From assembly GCF_900167015.1 (NCBI RefSeq), contig NZ_FUXX01000016.1, positions 1 through 48,694 on the forward strand: a stretch of 48,694 nucleotides of DNA, written 5' to 3'. Shown in pieces: positions 1-9,164 of this stretch. A program made the position numbers and the translations under genes. Source of the stretch: Succinivibrio dextrinosolvens DSM 3072 (GTDB lineage: Bacteria > Pseudomonadota > Gammaproteobacteria > Enterobacterales > Succinivibrionaceae). Every line of letters starts with the position of its first letter. Position 1 is the stretch's first letter. Under the pieces are notes generated by a model. It was given only the letters and a program-made list of their open reading frames with translations, searched no databases and was not told the DNA's origin.

Positions 1-201
1 CAGGATATACCTTATCAGGCAGCAATAGATTCTCTAATGAGATGCTTCATTTATATTCCAAAGATTTTAGAAGAAGCAAGCCTGCTAAAGAAAGGTTGTC
101 TTGTTAAAGCAGAGCAGATCATAAATGATCTGTTAGGCTCATGGTTTAACGGGATCTGTAACTTCCTTAAGCAGGTAATTCCATTGCCTCTAGCAAGATA
201 A
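1..201 (+). CDS. C-terminal end of an unrecognised protein (partial)
   Basis: Frame 1 is open from the window edge to a TAA at 199-201 and encodes the last 66 residues of a protein. The fragment is mixed hydrophobic and charged, contains KKGCLVKAEQII and ends in IPLPLAR. I do not recognise a family. It could be a real gene end or the tail of a remnant, since the upstream part is outside the window. The next gene, padC, has its own promoter about 190 bases further on, so the two are probably not co-transcribed. Confidence 0.45.
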   Translation, partial: QDIPYQAAIDSLMRCFIYIPKILEEASLLKKGCLVKAEQIINDLLGSWFNGICNFLKQVIPLPLAR

Positions 202-387
202 TAAATCAATACAAGTTTTTAAAGAGCATCAATCCTAGAGTGGATCTGGATTTACTTAAATTTTTTATCTGGGAAACTCGAGTTATTCATTATATTTTCA
301 CAATTTTTTTTATCAGATTTCCCAAAATTGTCTTTTAAACAGGGCTTGTTGCAGACAATCAGAACTTTTTTCTTAACAAAAATCTTA
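202..387. other. AT-rich intergenic stretch before padC
   Basis: No ORF with coding character is visible. A loose pairing is possible between GGGAAA near 276 and TTTCCC near 322, followed by AT-rich sequence, which could help end transcription of the upstream gene. The evidence is weak. Confidence 0.3.
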
Positions 388-415
388 TTGACATAAATAA
401 AATTAGATATATTAT
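388..415 (+). promoter_or_regulatory. sigma70-type promoter of padC
   Basis: A perfect TTGACA -35 box at 388-393 is followed after 16 bases by TATTAT at 410-415. The predicted start of transcription is near 422, immediately before the palindromic operator at 430-449. Confidence 0.6.
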
Positions 416-429
416 GTATTTCAATACAA

Positions 430-449
430 ACATGTAATTAATTACATGT
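430..449. promoter_or_regulatory. PadR-type operator (20-bp perfect palindrome)
   Basis: The 20 bases form a perfect palindrome containing ATGT-N8-ACAT, the half-site arrangement known for PadR repressors of phenolic acid decarboxylase genes. It sits just downstream of the predicted +1 and about 35 bases before the padC start, a position suited to repression. No padR gene is visible in the window, so the repressor would be encoded elsewhere. Confidence 0.65.
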
Positions 450-484
450 ATTAAATTACATAAGAAGGAAGAGAGGTAAGAATA

Positions 485-1045
485 ATGCTAAGAAAAGTTA
501 ATGGAAGCGAAATAAAAGATCTGAAGGATTTTATCGGTAAGCATTTCATTTATACCTACGATAATGGCTGGGAATATGAGTGGTACTGCAAGAATAACCA
601 CACCTGCTGCTATCGTATTCACGGAGGAATGGTAAAAGGCAGATGGGTAACTGATCAGAAAATAAACCTTTTTAAAATTGCGGATGGAATATTTAAAATT
701 ACCTGGACTGAACCAACAGGAACAGATGTTGCTTTAGACTTTATGCCTGCTCAGGGAAAAATCAATGGAGTAATCTTCTTTCCGAAATGGGTTCATGACC
801 ATCCTGAAATCACAGTCTGCTATCAGAACAAACACCTTGACAGAATGTACGAAGCTCGTGAGAAATATGAAACCTATCCAAAGTATCTGGTACCAGAGTT
901 TGCAACAATTACTTACATTGGGGATGCAGGTGCAGACAATAACGATGTAATTAATGAAACACCATATGAGGGAATGACTGACGATATCAGAAATGGAAAG
1001 TTCTACGATGACAATTATCATCACGTTTCCAAAAGACAGGATTAA
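485..1045 (+). CDS. padC: phenolic acid decarboxylase
   Basis: This cytoplasmic enzyme decarboxylates hydroxycinnamic acids such as ferulic and p-coumaric acid to vinyl phenols, a detoxification step. The protein (186 aa) matches the PAD family nearly throughout: [12 protein letters not shown] near residues 22-33, [11 protein letters not shown] at 44-54, [14 protein letters not shown] at 75-88 and [18 protein letters not shown] near 99-116. By alignment with the Bacillus enzyme the catalytic residues Tyr23, Tyr25, Arg53 and Glu76 are all present. About 12 extra residues precede the usual start. An AAGGAAGAGAGG stretch upstream provides the ribosome binding site. Regulation is probably by a PadR repressor at 430-449. 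The gene stands alone and fits a plant-fibre habitat. Confidence 0.93.
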   Translation: MLRKVNGSEIKDLKDFIGKHFIYTYDNGWEYEWYCKNNHTCCYRIHGGMVKGRWVTDQKINLFKIADGIFKITWTEPTGTDVALDFMPAQGKINGVIFFPKWVHDHPEITVCYQNKHLDRMYEAREKYETYPKYLVPEFATITYIGDAGADNNDVINETPYEGMTDDIRNGKFYDDNYHHVSKRQD

Positions 1046-1085
1046 CTTCTGCCGATAGCCACTCAAAAATCAGGCTTATATTAAG

Positions 1086-1106
1086 ATGGGAGGCAAGGCC
1101 TCCCAT
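1086..1106. terminator. stem-loop between padC and apbE
   Basis: A 9-bp perfect stem with a 3-base loop lies between the convergent padC and apbE genes. Neither side has a proper T-run, so factor-independent termination is uncertain. It may act as a shared 3' barrier. Confidence 0.4.
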
Positions 1107-1133
1107 AGACAGAAGGATCTTTTTATGGGAGAG

Positions 1134-2213
1134 CTATTTATTGGCGGTTTCTGAACCACATTTCAGGTAAGGTTCAAACTGCTTTGTATGACGCATAACA
1201 GGCTTACCGTCTTTATATTCAATTGTAGCTAATGGGTAGTTATTCTTCTCGCCCCACTCTAAGGTCTTATCTGCACCTAAAACTAGAAGTCCAGTATCAA
1301 GAGCATCTGCTTCAAAGGCACTGTCAGAGATTACGGTAACAGATAATGTCTTGTGTGATACAGGATAGCCTGTTTTAGGATCAATAGCGTGAGAATAAAC
1401 TGTTCCGCTTTTTTCATCCTTAAAGAAATTTCTATAGGATCCGGCAGTTGTAACAGCTTTATCCAAAGCACATATAGGAGCAAAAAGCTTAGGAGTAGGA
1501 GAGGTTGGATCTTCGATTCCAAGCTTCCATTTTCGGCCTTCAGCATTAACACCATAGGATCTGGATGCACCGGCAACATTAACCATAAAATTCTTATAGC
1601 CCTGTTTTATAAGTTCCTCCGCTACAGCATCTGCCCCCAAACCTTCTCCAACAGTTGAAAGGTCAAGTCTTACATCAGGATCCTTTTTTAAAAGGTAATT
1701 CTTATGATTTTCAAAGCGTAATTCAAATTTGTCAAAACCAACTAATTTTTTTACTTCTTCAATCTGCTCTGGAGATGGGGCACTATCGTTTCTTTTGTTT
1801 ATACCAAAGCCCCAAAGATTTACCAGAGGACCAACGGTAATATCTGTGGCATCATCAATTCTTCTGCCCTGATAAACTGTATCCTGAATAATCTTGGATA
1901 AATCAGAAGATATTTCAAAAGGTTCTGTTGATTTAAACTCATTGAATTTTGCCAGTTCAGCATTCTTATCAAAGGTTGAGATTTCATCACAGATTTTTTT
2001 AAAGCAGTTTTCAGCAAGTTCGGTAAGAGCCTGTTCTCCTCCTTTATATCCTCCAACTACGTTTACAGCATAAAAGGTCCCCATTGTTTTACCCTGAACT
2101 TTTGTCGAAACCTGCTCTGTAGTTTTCTCAGACTTAGTGTCATCACATCCATAAAGAAAAGTACATAAAGATAAGCAGAGCACTGCAGTAAACATTAGTC
2201 GATTTTTTTTCAT
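1134..2213 (-). CDS. apbE: FAD:protein FMN transferase ApbE (lipoprotein)
   Basis: ApbE covalently attaches FMN to threonines of exported flavoproteins such as the NqrB/NqrC and RnfD/RnfG subunits. The protein (359 aa) has a lipoprotein signal peptide with lipobox LYGC (Cys23), so it is anchored in an envelope membrane. Family motifs are visible: GKTMGTFYAV near residue 42, DLSTVGEGLGADAVAEEL in the middle, AGSYRNFF, HAIDPKTGYPVSH and EADALDTGLLVLG. It lies 48 bases downstream of the nqrM-like gene and is probably co-transcribed with it. That pairing points to flavinylation of a Na+-translocating NADH:quinone reductase, whose structural genes are not in the window. Confidence 0.93.
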   Translation of the reverse strand: MKKNRLMFTAVLCLSLCTFLYGCDDTKSEKTTEQVSTKVQGKTMGTFYAVNVVGGYKGGEQALTELAENCFKKICDEISTFDKNAELAKFNEFKSTEPFEISSDLSKIIQDTVYQGRRIDDATDITVGPLVNLWGFGINKRNDSAPSPEQIEEVKKLVGFDKFELRFENHKNYLLKKDPDVRLDLSTVGEGLGADAVAEELIKQGYKNFMVNVAGASRSYGVNAEGRKWKLGIEDPTSPTPKLFAPICALDKAVTTAGSYRNFFKDEKSGTVYSHAIDPKTGYPVSHKTLSVTVISDSAFEADALDTGLLVLGADKTLEWGEKNNYPLATIEYKDGKPVMRHTKQFEPYLKCGSETANK

Positions 2214-2261
2214 AAAAGTTCCTTAGGATTTAAATCCGTTATCAATCATTCTTGTTCTGAA

Positions 2262-2528
2262 CTAGACTTCTTTATGTGGAATCTCAACCTCATTTAATTC
2301 GTTTACATTACATTTGATTTTACTTTTTACTTTTTTTGAAACCTTCGATCTGCCAGCCATAGCACACATCTGCTGACAGGTTGAACATGCACTATCGCCC
2401 ATGATGGAAGCTGTTGCTTCATCCTCAGTCATTAAAGTCTTTTTTCTAAAAATTAGGCTTAGAGAGAGACCTAAAACAAATAGCAGAAAAACAACAAAAC
2501 TTGCGACAAATACCATCATAAAAGACAT
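2262..2528 (-). CDS. nqrM: NqrM-like small membrane protein (Na+-NQR maturation)
   Basis: This 88-residue protein has one N-terminal membrane helix (about residues 3-27), then an RKK stop-transfer patch and a cysteine cluster CSTCQQMC. The layout matches NqrM (DUF539), which is thought to deliver iron for the Fe site between NqrD and NqrE. The lysine-rich C-terminal tail is longer than I expect for the family. Its place directly before apbE, another NQR maturation factor, supports the call. The start is uncertain because two further ATG codons lie nearby and no strong ribosome binding site is seen. A generic small Cys-rich membrane protein is the alternative. Confidence 0.6.
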   Translation of the reverse strand: MSFMMVFVASFVVFLLFVLGLSLSLIFRKKTLMTEDEATASIMGDSACSTCQQMCAMAGRSKVSKKVKSKIKCNVNELNEVEIPHKEV

Positions 2529-3020
2529 CCCGTTTAGAAGATTTGATACATTTTCAAAATTAGAACTGCATAGCTGACTATCATCAGATTATTTGGCTAT
2601 AACAAAGATATCTATACGATGACAGCACGAAAAATTATAACATTACTCAAACAATATCATCTGAGAAAAAATATTATCCGAAAACCATTAAATATCGATT
2701 TCTAAGAACAATGATATAAATAATAAAAAATGATATACTGCTCACCATTAAATTCAGTTCAATTTACGGAAATTACAAAATTTCTATAATTTCTCGCCAT
2801 ATAAGACCATAAAATGAGGTCTGCGAAGTAAATTAGTCTTAAAATCAGATAAAAGTAACTATCTGAGATTTTGGAAATTTTCTTGTCAAAACAAGATATT
2901 GAATAACAACGAATTGTTGCGATTTCGATTATTCCCTAATTGAAAAAGATTTTGTTGAAATTAATCAGGAGACGAATCAAATCTCTAAATATCAATGTTG
3001 AGATTCATTCGCTATAAAAT
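2529..3020. other. 492-base intergenic region: proS promoter and structured leader
   Basis: No coding ORF is seen. A TATAAT box at 2785-2790 with a weak TTTACG 16 bases upstream is a possible proS promoter, giving a leader of about 220 bases. Inverted repeats follow near 2841-2872, a small one at 2906-2920 (AACAA, CGAA loop, TTGTT), and one pairing CGAAT/ATCTC near 2974 with GAGAT/ATTCG just before the proS start. No convincing Shine-Dalgarno precedes proS. Confidence 0.35.
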
Positions 3021-4745
3021 ATGAGAACTAGTCAATTTCTAATTTCTACTTTAAAAGAAGATCCAAAAGAAGCAGCTGTTGAAAGCCATCGTTTAATGCT
3101 TCGCGCTGGAATGATCAGACAGATTGCTTCAGGAATTTATACCTGGCTGCCAACTGGAATGAGAGTTTTATCAAAGGTTCAGAACATCGTTCGTGAAGAA
3201 ATGGATAAAACCGGCGCATTAGAAATTGCAATGCCAATGGTTCAGCCTGCAGAGCTGTGGAAAGAGTCTGGAAGATATACAAAGTACGGTCCGGAGCTTT
3301 GCCGCTTTACAGACAGAAAAGAAAACGAATTCGCTTTAGGTCCTACTCATGAGGAAGTAGTTACTGATATTGCAAGAAGAGAAATCAAATCAGCAAGACA
3401 GTTACCAATCTGCTTATATCAGATGCAGAACAAATTCAGAGACGAAATCAGACCTCGTTTCGGTGTAATGAGAGGAAGAGAGTTCCTGATGAAGGATGCT
3501 TACTCATTCCACATGGATAAGGAATCTCTGAATAAGACCTATCAGGATATGTATGATGCCTATTCACGTGTATTTACAAGAATGGGACTTGAGTTCAGAC
3601 CTGTAGAGGCTGACACAGGCTCTATCGGAGGAAATCACTCTCATGAGTTCCAGGCTCTTGCAGAGGCTGGTGAAGATACTATTGCATGGTCAGATGGTTC
3701 CTCATACGCAGCGAATATCGAAATGGCGGAGGCTCTTGCTCCAACTTATGACAGAGCGGCTCCTGGTGCAGAATACTCTGAGGTTGCAACTCCTGGCTGT
3801 CACACTGTTGATGAAGCAGCTAAGGCTTTAGGAATTGAGTCTAATCAGGTTCTAAAGAGTCTGATTGTACACGGAGAGAAGAAGGAAGACGGTTCAAACG
3901 AACTAGTTATGATCTGTCTTCGTGGTAACCACGAATTAAATGAAGTTAAAGCGATCAAGATCCCTGGTATTGCAGATCCTCTTGAGATGGCAACCGAGGA
4001 AGAAATCAATAACTTCACAAATGCTCACACCGGTTCATTAGGACCTGTAGGCTTTAAAGGCAGAATTCTTGTAGACAGAACTGCTGATAAGATGGCAAAT
4101 TTTGCTTGTGGAGCAAACAAGACAGGATTCCATTTAATCAACGTAAACTGGGATAGAGATGTCCCTTCATACGAAGTATTTGATCTTCGCAACGTTGAGG
4201 ATGGAGATCCAAGCCCAGATGGCAAGGGAACCTTACATTTACGCAAGGGTATTGAGGTTGGTCAGGTATTCATGCTTGGCACAAAATATTCAGAGGCAAT
4301 GAAGGCAACTGTTAAAGATGAAACCGGTAAAGATGTTCCTATGATCATGGGGTGCTATGGTATCGGTGTTACTCGTGCCATTGCTGCTGTAATTGAACAG
4401 CATCATGATGAAAGAGGTATTATCTGGCCTGAATCAATTGCCCCATTCAAGGTAGCAATTATTGCTATTAAGCCATCTAAATCTCAGGAAGTAAAGGACG
4501 TAGCCGAGAATCTGTATGCAGAACTTCAGAAAGCTGGCGTAGACGTTATTTACGACGATAGAGATGAGCGTCCTGGTGTTATGTTTGCAGACATCGAACT
4601 TATGGGTATTCCTCACATCATAACTATCGGTGAGAAGAGCCTGAAAGACGGTGTTATAGAATATAAGCTAAGAAAGACAGGCGAAAAGGAAACTATTCCT
4701 GTAAACGATGCTTTAAAGACAATCATGTCAAAGTTTGAAAACTAG
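3021..4745 (+). CDS. proS: prolyl-tRNA synthetase
   Basis: This class II synthetase charges tRNA-Pro in the cytoplasm. The protein (574 aa) has the usual length for the bacterial type with an editing insertion. The start [15 protein letters not shown] matches the family N-terminus. Motif 2 is seen as [21 protein letters not shown]. The editing (INS) domain spans roughly residues 225-390 and includes [15 protein letters not shown]. Motif 3 is seen as [17 protein letters not shown], and the anticodon-binding domain follows from about residue 475. It is a single-gene unit with a strong terminator. The absence of a clear ribosome binding site is odd for such a gene. Confidence 0.97.
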   Translation: MRTSQFLISTLKEDPKEAAVESHRLMLRAGMIRQIASGIYTWLPTGMRVLSKVQNIVREEMDKTGALEIAMPMVQPAELWKESGRYTKYGPELCRFTDRKENEFALGPTHEEVVTDIARREIKSARQLPICLYQMQNKFRDEIRPRFGVMRGREFLMKDAYSFHMDKESLNKTYQDMYDAYSRVFTRMGLEFRPVEADTGSIGGNHSHEFQALAEAGEDTIAWSDGSSYAANIEMAEALAPTYDRAAPGAEYSEVATPGCHTVDEAAKALGIESNQVLKSLIVHGEKKEDGSNELVMICLRGNHELNEVKAIKIPGIADPLEMATEEEINNFTNAHTGSLGPVGFKGRILVDRTADKMANFACGANKTGFHLINVNWDRDVPSYEVFDLRNVEDGDPSPDGKGTLHLRKGIEVGQVFMLGTKYSEAMKATVKDETGKDVPMIMGCYGIGVTRAIAAVIEQHHDERGIIWPESIAPFKVAIIAIKPSKSQEVKDVAENLYAELQKAGVDVIYDDRDERPGVMFADIELMGIPHIITIGEKSLKDGVIEYKLRKTGEKETIPVNDALKTIMSKFEN

Positions 4746-4763
4746 CATCAGCTCTACAGCTCA

Positions 4764-4792
4764 AAAAGCCCGAGTTTTAGGCTCGGGCTTTT
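4764..4792. terminator. bidirectional rho-independent terminator (proS / flgI)
   Basis: An 11-bp stem whose core is GCCCGAG/CTCGGGC closes a short TTTTAGG loop, with A-rich sequence on the left and T-rich on the right. It therefore serves proS on the plus strand and the convergent flgFGHI transcript on the minus strand. Confidence 0.88.
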
Positions 4793-4808
4793 ATCTTTGT
4801 AGATTATA

Positions 4809-5927
4809 TTAAATTACTTCAAGCTTTCCGTCTATCGCACCGGCTTTATCCAAAGCCTCCAGTACTGACATCAGATCACCTGGAGCCAGTCCAACCTGAT
4901 TCACCGCACGTACGAGATCATCTAAGGTTGCACCAGTATCAAACTTAAACATCTTACCCTTTTTCTCTTCAACATTTATCTGAGAATCAGGAACTACTGT
5001 AGTCTGGCCCTGAGAGAAGCTGTTTGGCTGAGATACTCTAGGATCTTCAGAAACAGTTACGGTGAGCCCACCATGGGTAACAGCAACAGGCTTTAATCTT
5101 ACATTGCTACCGATAACGATTGTTCCAGTTCTTGAATTTACAACAATTCGGGCTGAATCATCACCCTGCTGTATATCCAGATTTTCCAGACTTGCAAGAT
5201 AAGCTACTCTCTGAGCAGGATTTCTTGGAGCACTGACTCTGATTGAGGTTGAATCTTCAGCAACAGCACTGCCGTCACCATACATATCATTTATGGCATC
5301 CACGACATTTTTCGCGGTTGTAAAATCAGATCGGTTCAGATTAAACACAAATGAATCTGTATTAGAAAAGCTGTCAGGAACCTCGCGCTCTATAATTGCA
5401 CCATTTGAAATTCTGCCGACAGTTGGAGTATTTACAGTTACTTTAGAACCATCTGCACCTTCTACACCTAAACCGCCGACAACAAGTGAGCCCTGAGCAA
5501 TTGCATAGACGTTTCCATCTACACCTCTAAGCATTGACTGCAGAAGAGTACCTCCTCTTAAAGAGGCAGCTTCACCAATTGCAGAAACAGTCACATCAAT
5601 AGTCTGGCCTACCTTGGCAAAAGGAGGCATGGTAGCATGAATAGCTACAGGAGCCACATCCTTAATCTTAAGACTTGAACCCTCACTGATCTTTATTCCA
5701 AAGGTATTCAGCATTGAACGAAAACTCTGTTCAGTGAATTTTGAGTTTTTCTCACCTGTACCTGACAGACCAACAACCAGACCATAGCCTAACAGCTGAT
5801 TTTCACGGATTCCCTGTATCGAGGCAATATCCTTCAAACGGGTGGCCTGAGCAGGTAGAGACGCAGCTGTCATAAAAATGACAGCTCCAGTCACTATGAA
5901 TTTAAGAAATCCTTTTAAAAGTTTCAT
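4809..5927 (-). CDS. flgI: flagellar P-ring protein FlgI
   Basis: FlgI forms the periplasmic ring around the flagellar rod at the peptidoglycan layer. The 372-residue protein is of normal family length. It has a Sec signal peptide ending near AQA, then the hallmark [20 protein letters not shown] and [13 protein letters not shown] conserved C-terminal segment, [20 protein letters not shown], is present. It is the last gene of the flgF-flgG-flgH-flgI set and is followed by the shared terminator. The gene flgJ, which often follows flgI, is missing here. Confidence 0.97.
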   Translation of the reverse strand: MKLLKGFLKFIVTGAVIFMTAASLPAQATRLKDIASIQGIRENQLLGYGLVVGLSGTGEKNSKFTEQSFRSMLNTFGIKISEGSSLKIKDVAPVAIHATMPPFAKVGQTIDVTVSAIGEAASLRGGTLLQSMLRGVDGNVYAIAQGSLVVGGLGVEGADGSKVTVNTPTVGRISNGAIIEREVPDSFSNTDSFVFNLNRSDFTTAKNVVDAINDMYGDGSAVAEDSTSIRVSAPRNPAQRVAYLASLENLDIQQGDDSARIVVNSRTGTIVIGSNVRLKPVAVTHGGLTVTVSEDPRVSQPNSFSQGQTTVVPDSQINVEEKKGKMFKFDTGATLDDLVRAVNQVGLAPGDLMSVLEALDKAGAIDGKLEVI

Positions 5928-5944
5928 AGCCGCTCTCCTGCATA

Positions 5945-6664
5945 CTAGAAGAATATATTAAATGCGCTGTTAAACAGTCTTGAGATAAAACCTCTTTCCT
6001 GAGTATCAGCAAAATCTCCGGTTCCACCATATTGTATTCTAGCATTTGCAATTCTCTGTGATGAAACAGTGTTATCAGAACTGATATCAGAAGGTCTTAT
6101 TAGACCTGTTACACGAACATATTCATTGCCATTGTTAAGCATCAGCCACTTTTCACCCTGTACCTGCAGATTTCCGTTTGCATAAACCTTAACCACACTA
6201 ACAGAGATTTGACCTTTCAGACTGTTAGACTGGCTTCCCTTGCCTGTTCCGCTGAATGTATTTGAATTATTGGAAGTTAATGTTGGGCTATACCTGTTTA
6301 TGTATTTGTTTGCGTATTTGTTTACAGTATTGTCATCAGTACCAAATGCCAAATTCATTCCACCGTAATTATTCTGGTTATTCTTGGTTAGAGAAGTATT
6401 TGCATTCTTACTTGCTGAAGTTGCTTCCTCAAGTGTTACAGATATAATATCGCCAACCTTATGAGCAGAGGTATCTGAATACATTCCATTATTCAGAGTG
6501 TATGGATTATAAATACCTCCTGTAGGAACAACATTTGAGTAATCCTCTTCAGGTAGAGCAGGTGCAAATTTCGGATCATCTGGTTTTGGCGAGAATGTAT
6601 CCAAAGCACAGCCCTGAAGAAGCAAAGCATTCACTACAGCTGTAATCAGTACAATCTTATTCAT
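5945..6664 (-). CDS. flgH: flagellar L-ring lipoprotein FlgH
   Basis: FlgH builds the outer-membrane ring of the flagellar basal body. The 239-residue protein begins with a lipoprotein signal ending in LLQGC (Cys19). It contains family features such as [19 protein letters not shown] and a C-terminal block reading [11 protein letters not shown] followed by [10 protein letters not shown]. It lies 17 bases upstream of flgI and 25 bases downstream of flgG on the minus strand, so all belong to one operon. Confidence 0.96.
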   Translation of the reverse strand: MNKIVLITAVVNALLLQGCALDTFSPKPDDPKFAPALPEEDYSNVVPTGGIYNPYTLNNGMYSDTSAHKVGDIISVTLEEATSASKNANTSLTKNNQNNYGGMNLAFGTDDNTVNKYANKYINRYSPTLTSNNSNTFSGTGKGSQSNSLKGQISVSVVKVYANGNLQVQGEKWLMLNNGNEYVRVTGLIRPSDISSDNTVSSQRIANARIQYGGTGDFADTQERGFISRLFNSAFNIFF

Positions 6665-6689
6665 TTTCCTCTCCTCCTCTAATTAAACG

Positions 6690-7478
6690 TTATACTGATT
6701 GAATTAAAGATCCCATCATTGAATCAACAGTTGTCAGAACCTTTGAATTCATTTCATATACACGCTGAGCCTGAATAAGATTTACAAGCTCTTCAGTAAC
6801 CTTAACATTTGATGTTTCAAGCATATTCTGACGAATAATGCCCATTCCATCTTCACCGCCAATACCCTGCTGAGGAGCTCCTGACGCGGTGGTCTCAAGG
6901 AAAAGATTGTCACCGATTGATTCAAGTCCGGTAGGATTGATGAAATCTGTTACAGTAATCTGACCTAGATCCTGGCTGGCGTTTTCATTTGCGACAACAA
7001 CTGAAACCTGACCATCACGACCAACAGTAAGAGATACAGCATTCTCTGGAACCTGAATCTGAGGAAGCAATGGATAACCTTCACCAGAGGTTACAATTGT
7101 TCCTTCTTCATTTTTTGTAAACTGACCATTTCTGGTATAAGCAGTAGTTCCGTCAGGCAGCTCAATTTCAAAGAATCCTCTACCCTGAATCATCAGGTCG
7201 AAAGAATTGTCTGTGGTTTCAACGTCACCCTGACCAAACTGACGCTGTGTAGCAACTACCTTTGCACCAGCACCTATCATTAAACCTTCAGGTAAATAGC
7301 CATCTGCAGAAGATCTGCCTCCAGGCTGATTAATCTTCTGATAGAGAAGATCTTCAAAAATAGCTCTACCACGTTTAAAACCAACGGTTGATGCATTGGC
7401 AAGGTTATTTGATGTCACAGAGATATTTGTCTGTTGAGCATCTAAACCTGTCTTACTAATCCATAATGCCGGAATCAT
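6690..7478 (-). CDS. flgG: flagellar distal rod protein FlgG
   Basis: FlgG makes the distal rod of the basal body. The protein has 262 residues, the normal size. The N-terminal rod signature ALWISKTGLDAQQTNISV with NNLANASTVGFKRGRA is clear, and the C-terminal helix ELVNLIQAQRVYEMNSKVL is typical. The gene lies 13 bases downstream of flgF. The FlgG and FlgF ends are similar because both belong to the axial rod/hook family; the NLANASTVGFKR sequence and full length favour FlgG here. Confidence 0.97.
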   Translation of the reverse strand: MIPALWISKTGLDAQQTNISVTSNNLANASTVGFKRGRAIFEDLLYQKINQPGGRSSADGYLPEGLMIGAGAKVVATQRQFGQGDVETTDNSFDLMIQGRGFFEIELPDGTTAYTRNGQFTKNEEGTIVTSGEGYPLLPQIQVPENAVSLTVGRDGQVSVVVANENASQDLGQITVTDFINPTGLESIGDNLFLETTASGAPQQGIGGEDGMGIIRQNMLETSNVKVTEELVNLIQAQRVYEMNSKVLTTVDSMMGSLIQSV

Positions 7479-7491
7479 AATCTTCTCCTCG

Positions 7492-8241
7492 CTATTCGTA
7501 TGTCAAAATCATATTTTGACGTTCATCCATCTGATTAGCTGTTTCCATTAGCTTAACTGTTGCATCATACTGTCTTTGGATTCTAATCAGGTTTGTTAGT
7601 TCCTCTACTGGATTAACATTAGACTGTTCTAACATTCCGTTTCTAACTCTAACTGTATTTTCCTGTGCAAGAGTTGTGCCATCAACTCTTCTGAATAGAC
7701 CGTCATAGCCCTTTTCAATATCCTTGTAATTTTCAGGTTTAACCAGCTTTATTCGGGCATATTCCTCAATTACATTAGAATCACCGCCCTGAGGTCTACC
7801 TGAAATTACACCATCCTTACTTATGGTGATGTCTGCCAGCATGGCAGGCAGAACAATTGGTTCACCATCTTCGTTTAGAACATTTAAACCGTTAGAGGTA
7901 ACCAGATTACCTTCTACGTCTATATCTAAACTTCCGTAACGTGTATAAGCCTCGCTTCCAGACTTATCGTTTACTGCTATAAAACCGTCACCATCGATAG
8001 CGATATCCAGTTCTCTGTCTGTTGTTTCAATTGCGCCGCCATCCATGTTGTAACCAGGACGTTCCGTCATGGCAAATGCACGAGTAGGATAAGCATCTGC
8101 AAATACAGACATAGCTCTGCTGTTTTCAAAATCCGCTTTGAAACCAGTAGTTCCTGAATTCGCTAAATTATTGCTTCGTACAGCAAGACTATGGAAATTT
8201 TCCTTAGCTCCTGACATTGCGACCCACAATAACTTATCCAT
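7492..8241 (-). CDS. flgF: flagellar proximal rod protein FlgF
   Basis: FlgF is a proximal rod subunit. The 249-residue protein starts MDKLLWVAMSGAKENF, contains NNLANSGTTGFKADFENSRA and ends with the coiled segment ELTNLIRIQRQYDATVKLM. A GGAGG ribosome binding site lies about 6 bases before the ATG. It is the first gene of the flgFGHI unit and has its own sigma54-type promoter at 8280-8295. The expected upstream neighbour flgE is absent. Confidence 0.96.
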   Translation of the reverse strand: MDKLLWVAMSGAKENFHSLAVRSNNLANSGTTGFKADFENSRAMSVFADAYPTRAFAMTERPGYNMDGGAIETTDRELDIAIDGDGFIAVNDKSGSEAYTRYGSLDIDVEGNLVTSNGLNVLNEDGEPIVLPAMLADITISKDGVISGRPQGGDSNVIEEYARIKLVKPENYKDIEKGYDGLFRRVDGTTLAQENTVRVRNGMLEQSNVNPVEELTNLIRIQRQYDATVKLMETANQMDERQNMILTYE

Positions 8242-8279
8242 CTGTACCTCCGGATAATTTCCTTCATTGCAGATGAAGT

Positions 8280-8295
8280 AGCAAATTACATGCCA
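8280..8295 (-). promoter_or_regulatory. sigma54 promoter of flgFGHI
   Basis: On the minus strand the sequence reads TGGCATG-N4-TTGCT, with GG and GC separated by exactly 10 bases, matching the -24/-12 consensus TGGCACG-N4-TTGC. Transcription would start near 8268, upstream of the flgF ribosome binding site. FlrC or a relative would be the expected activator. Confidence 0.8.
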
Positions 8296-8360
8296 TTAAA
8301 TTTTTTAGTTAAAAATTAGATAGTTAACAGAAGAAAGGTATTTTATCTGACAGGAAATTG

Positions 8361-8390
8361 ACAAGAGTTCCCTCGAAGGAGAACTCTTGT
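8361..8390. terminator. 10-bp stem-loop between flgD and flgF
   Basis: A perfect ACAAGAGTTC/GAACTCTTGT stem closes a 10-base loop that can pair further. It lies right after the flgD stop on the minus strand. There is no T-run, so it may be a weak terminator or an mRNA-end stabiliser that separates flgD from flgFGHI. Confidence 0.5.
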
Positions 8391-8404
8391 AATGACTTGA
8401 AAAT

Positions 8405-9094
8405 TTACAGAGAAATTGAGCCGACATTATCCAGTGATACTTCACCATAACCTAGAATATTAAGTTTTGTATCACTTACTGTATTGCCAAGAACAACTGA
8501 ACCGACTGTACCATATGTCTTAACCGGCAAATTAACTTCCTTGCCGCCCTGCATTGCGGAAACGACAACTGTATACTTTCCTGCAGGATACATTTCGCCA
8601 GTTTCGGCATCCTTAACACCATCCCAGGAGAAATCTGTAACGCCATCAATGTTTGATGCAGAGAAACTTGAGATAATGGAACCAACATTATCGGTAATGG
8701 TAACCTTAACATCAGATGCTCCTGAGCCGGCATCTATCTGAGCCATAAGAGGAGAATTACCATCAAAGAAGGCTGTGCTTGAATCGACAAGAACACTTCT
8801 TCCAACCAGACTTGATGCTGATAACGCAGAGCTTGATGAAATCGAATTTACAATATTATCCATGCCATTGGTAATAGTTGTTAGGTTATCAACTATTGAA
8901 AGCTGAGACATGGTGCTTACCATCTGATTATTATCAACAGGAGAAGATGGATCCTGATTGGTCAACTGTGTGGTTAACAACTTCAGGAAGTCTGCCTGAT
9001 CTAGAGCATTATTATTCTTTTTGGCCGAAGCGGCAGCTTCTTGCTGATTTATATAACTGGATGTTTTACCAATTGAACTGAAATCCACTGACAT
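8405..9094 (-). CDS. flgD: flagellar hook-capping protein FlgD
   Basis: FlgD is the scaffold cap needed to assemble the hook. The N-terminal signature is clear: LDQADFLKLLTTQLTNQDP followed by SPVDNNQMVSTMSQLS. The C-terminal half carries the FlgD Ig-like domain with FSWDGVKDAETGEMYPAGKY. I place the start at the ATG at 9094 (MSVDFSS, 229 aa), because a GGGGGA ribosome binding site precedes it at about 7 bases; a TTG 15 bases upstream is less likely. It is a single-gene unit with its own sigma54-type promoter. Its usual partner flgE does not follow. Confidence 0.94.
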   Translation of the reverse strand: MSVDFSSIGKTSSYINQQEAAASAKKNNNALDQADFLKLLTTQLTNQDPSSPVDNNQMVSTMSQLSIVDNLTTITNGMDNIVNSISSSSALSASSLVGRSVLVDSSTAFFDGNSPLMAQIDAGSGASDVKVTITDNVGSIISSFSASNIDGVTDFSWDGVKDAETGEMYPAGKYTVVVSAMQGGKEVNLPVKTYGTVGSVVLGNTVSDTKLNILGYGEVSLDNVGSISL

Positions 9095-9122
9095 AAAACT
9101 ATCCCCCAAACCTTTTTACCAC

Positions 9123-9141
9123 ACCGGCAAACTTTGCCGGT
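9123..9141. repeat. 19-bp inverted repeat in the flgD leader
   Basis: ACCGGCAAA and its complement flank a single base. The repeat sits between the predicted sigma54 start site (about 9153) and the flgD ribosome binding site. It could fold at the 5' end of the flgD message or serve as a protein site. Its stem is notably GC-rich for this region. Confidence 0.55.
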
Positions 9142-9164
9142 TAACTAAATCTTACCATATATGA

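Noticed and set aside
734-1066. A 110-codon ORF opposite padC
   Set aside because: padC matches its family from end to end on the plus strand; the minus-strand frame is a shadow.
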